DNA of 53,850 nucleotides from JAEULH01 sp034382075 (GTDB lineage Bacteria; Pseudomonadota; Alphaproteobacteria; Rhodospirillales; Defluviicoccaceae), in assembly GCA_034382075.1 (NCBI GenBank), contig JAXMOZ010000011.1:1-53850 (forward strand). Reading direction: 5' to 3'. How positions within the stretch are numbered: the stretch's first letter is position 1; every line of letters begins with the position of its first letter. The position numbers and the translations under genes were made by a program. The notes beneath the pieces were generated by a model that had not been told where the DNA came from, did not search any database, and saw only the letters and a program-made list of their open reading frames with translations. Shown piece after piece: positions 1 through 6,897 of the stretch.

Positions 1-2
1 CC

Positions 3-623
3 TGGCGGCTGCTTCCCAAGGACTTCCCGCCGATGACGACGGTCTACGGCTGGTTTCTGCGCTTCCGCCGCCAGGGCGTGTTCGCGACCATCAACCACCA
101 TCTGGTCATGCAGGATCGCCAGCGGGTCGGCCGCGAGGCCTCTCCCACGGCGGCAGTGATCGACAGCCAGAGCGTCAAGACGACCGAGGCCGGCGGCCCG
201 CGCGGCTATAACGCCGGCAAGAAGATCAAGGGCAGAAAGCGCCACGCCATGGTCGACACCGACGGCCGGCCGCTGGTGATCCAGACCCACGCGGCCGACA
301 TCCAGGATCGCGACGGCGCCGTCCCGCTGCTGAAGGCGTCGCGGGCCAGTTTTCCCTTCGTCGAAATCGCCTTCGCCGACGGTGCCTACAATGCCGACCG
401 GGTCAAAGATGCCACCCCGATCACCATCGACATCGTCAAGAAGATCGCCCATCAGGTCGGCTTCCAGGTCCTGCCCAGACGCTGGGTCGTCGAGCGAACC
501 TTCGCCTGGCTCAACCGCAACCGCCGCCTCGCCAAGGACTTCGAGGCTACCATCGACTCCGCCGTCACCTTCCTCTACGCCGCCTCCGTCATGCTCCTCA
601 CCCGACGGCTGGGCATACAATGA
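3..623 (+). CDS. IS5-family transposase, N-terminus cut by window edge
   Basis: This is the C-terminal part of a DDE transposase that cuts and joins DNA at the ends of its insertion sequence. The open frame continues upstream through the window edge (the codons before the first ATG at 33 read WRLLPKDFPP), so the start lies outside. Visible IS5-type features are VIDSQSVKTTE (first catalytic Asp), the GRKRHAMVDTDG strand, FADGAYNA (second Asp) and the VVERTFAWLNRNRRLAKDFE tail with the catalytic Glu. No frameshift is visible in this part, so it may be active if the missing N-terminus is intact. It stands alone beside the accessory region that follows. Confidence 0.9.
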   Translation, partial: WRLLPKDFPPMTTVYGWFLRFRRQGVFATINHHLVMQDRQRVGREASPTAAVIDSQSVKTTEAGGPRGYNAGKKIKGRKRHAMVDTDGRPLVIQTHAADIQDRDGAVPLLKASRASFPFVEIAFADGAYNADRVKDATPITIDIVKKIAHQVGFQVLPRRWVVERTFAWLNRNRRLAKDFEATIDSAVTFLYAASVMLLTRRLGIQ

Positions 624-803
624 GTTTCGAGTCGGACTCTTAGAGTCAGCGAGTTCGCCTACCTGCCGGCCCTCGGGCGAGGCCGCGCCGAACCAACTCA
701 AGAATAAAGCCTCGGGATCGATAAAGTTGGACCCGGGATGTCGGCCTTTTCTTCCAAGAAGCGGCCCTCAAGGACCTGACGTTCATAGGCGCGGCTACTG
801 CGG
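624..803. mobile_element. Probable right end of the IS element and flank
   Basis: A short self-complementary stretch, GAGTCGGACTCTTAGAGTC, starts about 6 bases after the transposase stop and is the likely right terminal inverted repeat. The left end is outside the window, so the repeat cannot be matched. The rest, up to the end of the RTX gene at 804, shows no gene. Confidence 0.4.
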
Positions 804-2387
804 CTACAGGATGAAGTCGAGGTCGTTCCAGGCTCCCGGCCGTGCCGAACCGTCGTTAACCGCGATCTCGAGCTCGGCGCCCGAGGCGCCGGCGACGTTG
901 GCCTGGACCAGCGTCTGGCTGCTGCCGCCCAGCTGCGCCACCCGGACCTGCCCTGGCGCGGTGAAGGCCGAGGTGCCGACGAAGGTGAAGGCGCCGTTGC
1001 CAGAGGTCGAGGTGTCGGCGTCGATGCCGGACAGGTCGATCTGCTCGCCGCGGGTCGATCCGCCGACGCCGGTAAAGTCGGAGATGACGTCGCGCAAGGC
1101 GGCTCCGGGCAGCGAGTCTGCCAGATAATCGTAGTCGAACGTGTCGCGGCCGCCGCCGCCATAGAGTTTGTCGGCCCCTTCGCCGCCCGCCAATGCGTCG
1201 TTGCCGGCTTGGCCGCGGAGCTGGTCTGAGCCTTTTCCGCCGTAGGCGGTGTCGTTGCCGAACGATCCCCAGATCCGGTCGTTGCCGTCCTCGCCGTAGA
1301 GCGTGTCGTCGCTGTCCCAGCTGTCGCTCTTGCCGCTGCCGCCGTAGATCCGGTCGTTGCCGCTGCCGCCGTGGATGGTGTCGGCGTCGGAGTAGTAGCC
1401 GTCGCTGTCGCCGGCGGCCCGGCCGCGCAAGGTGTCGTTGCCGGCGCCGCCGAGGATGGTGTCGTCGCCGCCCTCGGCGAAGCCGCTGATGGTATCGTTG
1501 CCGCCCTTGCCGTCGAAGACGTAGGAGAGATCACCGACGTAGGCTGGGATCTCGTCTACGGTCATGACGTTCGCCAAGTCGTTACCGGTCCCGTGAAACA
1601 GCCCGTCGGGGTAGTAGCCGCCGGTCATCTGCAGGTGCTCCACGTCCGCCGGCAACGTGTAGTCCATCTCGTAGGCCACGACGTTGTCGATGCCGCCGTT
1701 CGGGTCCTCGGAGACCGTGTCCTTCGCCTCCCACACGACATATGTGTCGTCCCCGGCGCCGCCGTAGAGGTTGTCGGTATTGCCGCCGCCGCTACGGCTG
1801 CCGTCCGGCTCCCATACGTCGGTCGTGGCGTGCAGCTTGTCGTTGCCGTCGCCACCGTACTGGGTGACGGTCATCCCCGGCATGCCGCCGACGAAGTAGC
1901 CCTCGACCGCGGTCGCGTCGTTGCCGGCGCCGCCGTAGAGCGAGACGCTGCCGGTCGGCAGCGCGCCCAGCCATGGGGCTTCTGCGTACGCACGGGCGCT
2001 GAGATGGAACAGCAGGGTGTCGTTGCCGCCGTCGCCATAGACGGCGTTGGAGGCTGGATTGGCGCCACCGGTATCGCCGATATTGATGGTGACGCGGTCG
2101 TTGCCGGCGTTGCCGTGAACCAGGTTGCCGGCATTGGCAGACAACGCCAGCCCGTCGCTATACTCCGGGTTCTCGTATGCCGGCGCGTCGTAGATCGTGT
2201 CGTTGCCGGCGCCGGCGTTGATGACGTCGGCGCCGCCGCCGCCGTTGATGGTGTCCGCGCCCCCCCGGCCGTCGATGCTGTCGGCTGCAGCGGAGGGAAC
2301 GGATCCCGGCGGCACCCGGCTCACGCTCGTCGATACCGCGTTGGGCCTAATCGTCTCGCCCGCGTTCGTTCCCGTAAAAGTCGCCAT
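804..2387 (-). CDS. RTX-type calcium-binding exoprotein
   Basis: Predicted secreted protein of 527 residues made almost entirely of glycine- and aspartate-rich nonapeptides of the GGxGxDxx type (for example GGAGNDTL, YGEDGNDRIWG, LYGGGGRDTFDY). These form calcium-binding beta-rolls. The last 110 residues (DVISDFTGVGG, QIDLSGIDADT, then a hydrophobic DLDFIL end) match the C-terminal domain of serralysin-type M10 proteins and carry the usual uncleaved signal for type I secretion. There is no N-terminal signal peptide and no zinc-protease motif, so it is not a protease. ATG at 2387 was preferred to one six codons upstream because the protein then begins MATFTGTNAGET, a typical RTX start. The only nearby secretion gene is the broken adaptor at 3575. 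Confidence 0.88.
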   Translation of the reverse strand: MATFTGTNAGETIRPNAVSTSVSRVPPGSVPSAAADSIDGRGGADTINGGGGADVINAGAGNDTIYDAPAYENPEYSDGLALSANAGNLVHGNAGNDRVTINIGDTGGANPASNAVYGDGGNDTLLFHLSARAYAEAPWLGALPTGSVSLYGGAGNDATAVEGYFVGGMPGMTVTQYGGDGNDKLHATTDVWEPDGSRSGGGNTDNLYGGAGDDTYVVWEAKDTVSEDPNGGIDNVVAYEMDYTLPADVEHLQMTGGYYPDGLFHGTGNDLANVMTVDEIPAYVGDLSYVFDGKGGNDTISGFAEGGDDTILGGAGNDTLRGRAAGDSDGYYSDADTIHGGSGNDRIYGGSGKSDSWDSDDTLYGEDGNDRIWGSFGNDTAYGGKGSDQLRGQAGNDALAGGEGADKLYGGGGRDTFDYDYLADSLPGAALRDVISDFTGVGGSTRGEQIDLSGIDADTSTSGNGAFTFVGTSAFTAPGQVRVAQLGGSSQTLVQANVAGASGAELEIAVNDGSARPGAWNDLDFIL

Positions 2388-2741
2388 GGTGGTCCCCAGC
2401 CACATTCTCGAACCCTGGCCTCATCGGTCGCGCGTCACCGCGCGGCTTGGCCGGACATGTCTCGAAGCGGAAGTCCCCCGTGCGGCCACCGGTTTTCCGT
2501 GACGATCCGGCAAATGCCGCCGCTCATTGAACGCTATGGTATGGGAAGCGCTGCCCAAGTAAATCGCATAGGTTGAGGGCCAGACCCGACATTATTGCGC
2601 TTGAACTGGGTTTCGGAAGCGCCCCGGCCTTTTCCGGATGACCTGGGCCTTTGCTGTTGCGCCGCGGCGCTCCACCGGGGCACTGTGTCCGCCGCCGTCG
2701 TTCGCCCCTTCCCCACGAAACCGCAAGCGGAGCTGGACGGG
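2388..2741. other. Divergent intergenic region
   Basis: These 354 bases separate the RTX gene (minus) from the metallophosphoesterase (plus) and should carry both promoters. I could not pick a convincing -35/-10 pair, operator or hairpin. An open frame runs from 2595 into the phosphoesterase, but its first 49 codons do not resemble the family. Confidence 0.5.
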
Positions 2742-3518
2742 ATGAGGTGCCTTCTCGTCTCCGATCTGCACTACGCCCTGAAGCAGTACGACTGGACGGT
2801 GCAGGTGGCGGCGGACTTCGACGTCATCATCATCGCCGGCGACCATCTCGACATCGCCGGGCATGTGGATTTCCGCGCTCAGAGCGTGGTCATGCTCAAA
2901 TACTTCGCCCGGCTCAACGCCAAGTCCCGGCTGATCGTCTCCTCGGGCAACCACGACCTCGACGCCCGCAACCCGCAAGGCGAGAAGATCGTCCGCTGGA
3001 TCCACCAGGCGAGGCGCTCGGGCGTGCCGACCGACGGCGACGCGGTGATGATCGACGGCACGCTGATCACCGTCTGCCCGTGGTGGGACGGACCCATCGT
3101 CCACGCCGAGATCGACGCGCAACTCCGCCGCGACGCCGGCCGCGAGAAGCGGCGCTGGGTTTGGGTCTACCATGCCCCGCCCGACGGCTCGCCGACGAGC
3201 TGGGTCGGCAACCGCTACGAGGGCGACGAAGACTTGGTCCGCTGGATCGAAACGCACTCGCCGGACCTGGTCTTGAGCGGGCACATTCACGAATCGCCGT
3301 TCAAGCGCGACGGCTCGTGGGTGGACCGGATCGGCGAGACCTGGGTGTTCAACGCCGGCCGGCAGATCGGCGAGATCCCGGCGCACGTGATCTTCGATAC
3401 CGACTGCGAGCGCGCGGCCTGGTTCTCGCTCGCCGGCGCCGAGGCGGTGCGTCTCGACGCGCCGCTGTCGCGGCCGGTGGAGACGCTGAGCGCGCTACCC
3501 GACTGGCTCAGAGCTTGA
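2742..3518 (+). CDS. Calcineurin-like metallophosphoesterase
   Basis: Cytoplasmic dinuclear-metal phosphoesterase of 258 residues; its substrate cannot be told from sequence. The family motifs are in order: SDLH (D8, H10), AGDHLD (33-37), GNHD (69-72), YHAPP (H144) and GHIHES (180-183). The start at 2742 was chosen because MRCLLVSDLH is the usual opening strand and GGACGGG lies just before it. The frame stays open upstream to 2595. The last three codons and the stop (LRA-stop) are supplied by the 43-base repeat at 3507-3549, so the natural C-terminus may have been replaced. The core looks complete. Confidence 0.85.
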   Translation: MRCLLVSDLHYALKQYDWTVQVAADFDVIIIAGDHLDIAGHVDFRAQSVVMLKYFARLNAKSRLIVSSGNHDLDARNPQGEKIVRWIHQARRSGVPTDGDAVMIDGTLITVCPWWDGPIVHAEIDAQLRRDAGREKRRWVWVYHAPPDGSPTSWVGNRYEGDEDLVRWIETHSPDLVLSGHIHESPFKRDGSWVDRIGETWVFNAGRQIGEIPAHVIFDTDCERAAWFSLAGAEAVRLDAPLSRPVETLSALPDWLRA

Positions 3519-3549
3519 CGTCGGGGTAGCGGTCGGAGCCGGGGAGGAC
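3507..3549. repeat. 43-base direct repeat, copy 1
   Basis: Exact copy of 5311-5353 in the same orientation, beginning CTCAGAGCTTGACGTCGGGG. On the minus strand it encodes the last residues of the cNMP-binding protein (LPGSDRYPDVKL-stop) without the rest of that gene. On the plus strand it ends the phosphoesterase. Possible outer junction of an inserted or duplicated segment. Confidence 0.9.
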
Positions 3550-3574
3550 GCCGGGCTTCGCGCCGCGGCCCGGC

Positions 3575-4003
3575 ATTGTCGTCGGTCTCGACGTCTTCAC
3601 CCCCGGCGGCGTCATCTCGCCAGGCCAGCCGATCCTCCACATCGTTCCCAGCGACGAGGAGCACATCGTCGAGGCACAGCTCCGCCCCGAGGACATCGAC
3701 CGGGTCACGGCCGGCTAGGCCGCCGTGGTCCGCTTTCCCGCCTTCAACGCCCGGACGACGCCGGAGCTGCAGGGCAGCGTGCTCACCGTCTCCGCCGACC
3801 GGCTCATCGACAAGATCACCGGCGCGCCCTACTACCAGGCGAAGATCCGCATCCCCGAAAACGAGCTCGCCCGCCTCGGCGGCCAGGCGCTTATCTCCGG
3901 GATGCCGGCGGAGACCTTCATTGCCGCCGGCGAACGGACCGCCCTCATCTACCTGCTCAAGCCCTTTCTCGACGCGCTCTCGCGTGCCATCAAGGCGGAG
4001 TAG
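3575..4003 (+). pseudogene. HlyD-family type I secretion adaptor, C-terminal remnant
   Basis: Remnant of a membrane-fusion (periplasmic adaptor) protein that would bridge an ABC exporter and an outer-membrane channel. The readable part starts abruptly at IVVGLDVFTPGG and runs through PILHIVPSDE, VEAQLRPEDIDRV, VRFPAFNARTTPEL, PYYQAKIRIPENELARL and the final TALIYLLKPFLDALSRAIKAE-like end. These are the beta-barrel and C-terminal segments of the PrtE/HlyD group. Two lesions are seen. Everything N-terminal is missing, with the break just after the 43-base repeat. An in-frame TAG at 3716-3718 sits where relatives usually have a Gln-like residue (CAG to TAG would explain it). No ABC transporter gene is present in the window. 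Confidence 0.85.
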
Positions 4004-4323
4004 GACCGGCTCCCGTCGCGGGGCCGCCGATACCGTTACCTGAACCTTGAAGCAACCGCGAGGTGCGCGAGCCGCGTCGTCGTGGCGTACGCGCTTCGAA
4101 GGCCTTCGATGGGCGGACGTGGCCGACATAGATCCGGCCGGCCGGGGTCCTGCGGCGGCATACGTGCCGGTCGGGGTGGCGGTTCCAGCAGCGACAGCGG
4201 CGACCGCCGCGCCTTCGCCGTGACCGCCGTACTGCCCGATGGGCCGAACGCGGATAATGTTCGCAAAGTATCAGGGATATCGGAACTTCGACCTTCGCCA
4301 CACGCGACGTGAGGAGGTTGGAC
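4004..4323. other. Non-coding stretch with no recognisable gene
   Basis: About 320 bases between the HlyD remnant and the lipoprotein gene. Short open frames exist in GC-rich sequence, but none has a recognisable protein pattern. Base composition becomes visibly more AT-rich from about 4240 toward the lipoprotein gene, where its promoter probably lies. Confidence 0.4.
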
Positions 4324-4824
4324 ATGACCAGCAGGGCATCTCTCGACAAGCCTAAAAGGACGGCACGAGCCTTCGCCCGCGCCGCAGCAGGCGCGCTGTC
4401 CCTGTTTGCGGCAGCCTGCGACGAGCCCTACGAGAGATGGCCGCTGCCCGAAGAGTTCACCCGCGACGGCTCCGGCCGCCTCGCCGACCTCATCCCCGGG
4501 GACTGGGAGGTGATTTGCTACACCACTCCGTATGCCAAAATTTCCGTAGAGGTTGGATTCGGACTTGCCGACGCAGGATTGTCGTCCCGGTACAGGCACA
4601 ACGTCCCCGACCTGTATCTTACCGAAGGCGAGTTTGTCTTTGCAGTTCTTACCCTGGACCGCGACCCGCGGATACTGCTCCTCGATGACAGTAATCATTA
4701 TCGCTTTGAGGACACTTATCGCGGATCGAGGTGCCATAAACGTGCAGAAGCCGAATACCAAGTGACCACGCCTCAAAGTGAGTACGGGACATTCGCAGTC
4801 ATCACGATCACGAGTCACGAATAG
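4324..4824 (+). CDS. Small putative lipoprotein, unknown function
   Basis: A 166-residue protein I do not recognise. ATG at 4324 was chosen because GAGGAGG lies six bases upstream; another in-frame ATG is five codons earlier. The N-terminus is basic (SRASLDKPKRTARAFAR), then hydrophobic (AAAGALSLFAAAC), giving a lipobox-like LFAAAC, so an outer- or inner-membrane lipoprotein is likely with Cys at about residue 32. The mature part is beta-rich with aromatic and acidic residues. Composition differs from the neighbours: the 60 bases from 4501 have 29 G+C, far below the rest of the window, suggesting transfer. It lies directly upstream of a toxin-like gene, so an immunity role is possible but unproven. 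Confidence 0.6.
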   Translation: MTSRASLDKPKRTARAFARAAAGALSLFAAACDEPYERWPLPEEFTRDGSGRLADLIPGDWEVICYTTPYAKISVEVGFGLADAGLSSRYRHNVPDLYLTEGEFVFAVLTLDRDPRILLLDDSNHYRFEDTYRGSRCHKRAEAEYQVTTPQSEYGTFAVITITSHE

Positions 4825-4894
4825 GAATACAGTAGATGTTAGCGCAGCCCGTCGTGTCTGGGGGTAAGGCAGTTTCGGAGGGTTCGTAGAACGT

Positions 4895-5322
4895 ATGTCT
4901 GTCCACGCAGATGCCGTGGCGGCAGGCAATGGCGTCTATCAGGACTACAACCAGAGAAATGCTATACAGCATGCGCACGTTAGCGCAGAGATTGCTTACG
5001 AATACGGAGAGACCACCGCGAGCGTCTTAGGGCATATCAAGGGACTGACCTCCGAAGACCCTAAAGACTCTGCACGAGATCAATGGAACAACAAAGTTGG
5101 CCGCCAGATTGCGACTACGCAAAGGACCACGGTCTGCCAAAGAGCGCGATCGACGACCTCGTCATCGACGCCCTCAAGAACGAGCATCTGCAGACGGATC
5201 CGGAAGCTCCGCACTCCCCGTCGGACAGCGACACGACCATGCTCGATCCGTCGTCAGCGAACGTAGCGTCGGTGATGCTGCAAGACCTCGCGGAGGTCGC
5301 GGCCGGAGTTCTCAGAGCTTGA
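4895..5322 (+). pseudogene. Toxin-like DUF6973-type protein, frameshifted
   Basis: Two overlapping frames make one protein. Frame A (4895 to about 5112) reads NAIQHAHVSAEIAYEYGE then DQWNNKVGRQIA. Frame B (about 5113-5322) continues DYAKDHGLPKSAIDDLVIDA. Loss of one G near 5112 (ATTGCGGAC becoming ATTGCGAC) would explain the break. The order N-x3-HA-x-SA, D-x2-NN-x2-GR-x-IA, followed by a helical segment, resembles the DUF6973-type domain found in some polymorphic toxins; that match is from memory. The last codons (LRA-stop) come from the 43-base repeat, so the C-terminus is also doubtful. A sequencing error could mimic the frameshift. Confidence 0.55.
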
Positions 5323-5353
5323 CGTCGGGGTAGCGGTCGGAGCCGGGGAGGAC
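5311..5353. repeat. 43-base direct repeat, copy 2 (3' end of cNMP-binding gene)
   Basis: Identical to 3507-3549. This copy is in place, forming the 3' end of the intact minus-strand cNMP-binding gene, so it is probably the original and copy 1 the derived one. It marks the right edge of the AT-richer 1.8-kb segment. Confidence 0.9.
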
Positions 5354-5797
5354 CTCGTCGTCCTGGTGGTGCATCAGGCTCTCCAGGACCTCGTCGACCA
5401 TGCCGAGGTGGTCGCTGCGGTCGTGGAACTGGGCCTTGAGGTCGGCGAGGTAGGAGGTCATCGCGTTCAGCCGCTGCGCCAGAAGCCGGGCCAGCAGGTA
5501 GCCCAGCCCCTGGTTGGAGCGGAGAAAGCCGGCGGCGTCGCCGACGAAGTAGGCCCGGCATGGGCCGAGCGCCCTCACCGTCGCGGTGTGCGGGATCTGC
5601 AGCAGCACCGACATCTCGCCGAACAGCGACCCCGGCTCGCCGGTGGCGTAGATCGGGATGTCGTTCTTGCAGATTTCCACCTCGCCCTCGACGAGGATGT
5701 GCAGGCTGTCGGTCTTGGTCCCCTCGCCCAGCAGGATGTCCCCCGGCCCGTAGCTCCGCTGCGGCAAGCCTTCGCACAGGTCGAGAACCGCGCGCAT
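5312..5797 (-). CDS. Single-domain cyclic-nucleotide-binding protein
   Basis: A 161-residue soluble protein with one cNMP-binding (CRP-like) beta-barrel over roughly residues 5-115: YGPGDILLGEGTKTDSLHIL, GEVEICKND, and the phosphate-binding-cassette-like stretch GSLFGEMSVLLQIPHTATVRA. After the barrel there is one helical tail and no helix-turn-helix, so it is not a DNA-binding CRP regulator; it may sense a nucleotide and act on a partner. AGGAGCTGATCGC before ATG supports the start. It begins 12 bases after the stop of the Ca/Na exchanger gene and is probably cotranscribed with it. Confidence 0.82.
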   Translation of the reverse strand: MRAVLDLCEGLPQRSYGPGDILLGEGTKTDSLHILVEGEVEICKNDIPIYATGEPGSLFGEMSVLLQIPHTATVRALGPCRAYFVGDAAGFLRSNQGLGYLLARLLAQRLNAMTSYLADLKAQFHDRSDHLGMVDEVLESLMHHQDDEVLPGSDRYPDVKL

Positions 5798-5809
5798 GCG
5801 ATCAGCTCC

Positions 5810-6787
5810 TCAACCGGCAGCCGCCGGCGCGGCGCCGGCGATGCTGGCGAGGTAGGCGATGTAGACGGCGTAACCGGCGAGCAGCAGCCCCCCCTCCCAG
5901 CGGTTGATGCGCAGGCCGCTGAGCGCGAAGACGACGAGCACCACCGCCGCCGCCAGCATCACCCAGATGTCGAACGCCATGATCTCGACCGGCATGGCGA
6001 TGGGCTGCACCAGCGCGGTGACGCCGAGAATGCCAAGGATGTTGTAGATGTTGCTGCCGACGGCGTTGCCGATGGCGACGTCCGCTTCCTTGCGCATGGC
6101 GGCGACGACGGAGGTGGCGAGTTCCGGCAACGAGGTGCCGATGGCGACGACGGTGAGCCCGATGATGGTTTCCGAAATCCCGTAGCCTCGGGCGATCTGG
6201 ATGGCGCCGTCGACCAGCAGGTAGGCGCCGGCCACGAGCACGCCGATGCCGGCGACGGCCAGCAGCGCCGCCAGCGGCCATGACAGCGACAGGGCGGGAA
6301 CCTGCTCGGCCTCGGCCGAGTGCAGGGCGCCGCTGGCGTTGGGATCGACCTTTTCCGTCCTGTAGGTGTAGACGATGTAGGCGGCGAGCAGGGCGATGAA
6401 GATCGCGCCCACCGGCCGCGAGAGCCAGCCGTACCAGGTGATGGCGAGAAGCAGCAGGCTTGCGCCGAGCAGCACCGGCCCATCGCGTTTGAAGGCCTGC
6501 CTGGTCGTGGCCAGCGGATAGATCAGCGCGCCGACGCCGAGGATCAGGAGCACGTTGCAGATGTTGCTGCCGACGACGTTGCCGACGGCGATGCCGGGCG
6601 AGCCCTTCATGGCGCCGGTGACGCTGGCGACGAGCTCCGGCGTCGAGGTGCCGAAGCCGACCAGGGTCAGCCCGATGAGCAGCGACGAGACGCCCATGCG
6701 CCTCGCCAGCGTCACCGAGCCGCGCACCAGCAGCTCGGCGCCGACGACCAGCAGCACGAGCCCGAGGGCGATCTCGGCGTAGACCAT
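5810..6787 (-). CDS. Calcium/sodium exchanger (YrbG/CaxA type)
   Basis: Inner-membrane cation/Ca2+ antiporter of 325 residues with about ten hydrophobic segments in two inverted halves. Each half carries the ion-binding alpha repeat: GFGTSTPELVASVTGA with GNVVGSNICNVLLILG in the first, and AIGTSLPELATSVVAA with GNAVGSNIYNILGILG in the second. The acidic residues of the two PEL motifs coordinate the cation in this family. ATG at 6787 follows AGGA at a suitable distance; the frame is open far upstream but that part has no membrane pattern. It is the first gene of a pair with the cNMP-binding protein. Confidence 0.9.
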   Translation of the reverse strand: MVYAEIALGLVLLVVGAELLVRGSVTLARRMGVSSLLIGLTLVGFGTSTPELVASVTGAMKGSPGIAVGNVVGSNICNVLLILGVGALIYPLATTRQAFKRDGPVLLGASLLLLAITWYGWLSRPVGAIFIALLAAYIVYTYRTEKVDPNASGALHSAEAEQVPALSLSWPLAALLAVAGIGVLVAGAYLLVDGAIQIARGYGISETIIGLTVVAIGTSLPELATSVVAAMRKEADVAIGNAVGSNIYNILGILGVTALVQPIAMPVEIMAFDIWVMLAAAVVLVVFALSGLRINRWEGGLLLAGYAVYIAYLASIAGAAPAAAG

Positions 6788-6897
6788 GAGGATCCTCGTT
6801 TTCAGGTGCCGGACCGAGCCGCGGGGGGTAGCGGTTCGGTCCGGCGGCCGGTTGCCGCCCCGGACCGGGGCATGGAGGCAACCGGTGTGGCGTATGT

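Noticed and set aside
804..2387. RTX protein as a serralysin protease
   Set aside because: The C-terminal domain matches, but there is no HExxH zinc site; only calcium-binding repeats precede it.
4082..4312. 76-codon open frame before the lipoprotein gene
   Set aside because: Gly/Arg/Ser-rich with no start context or family pattern.
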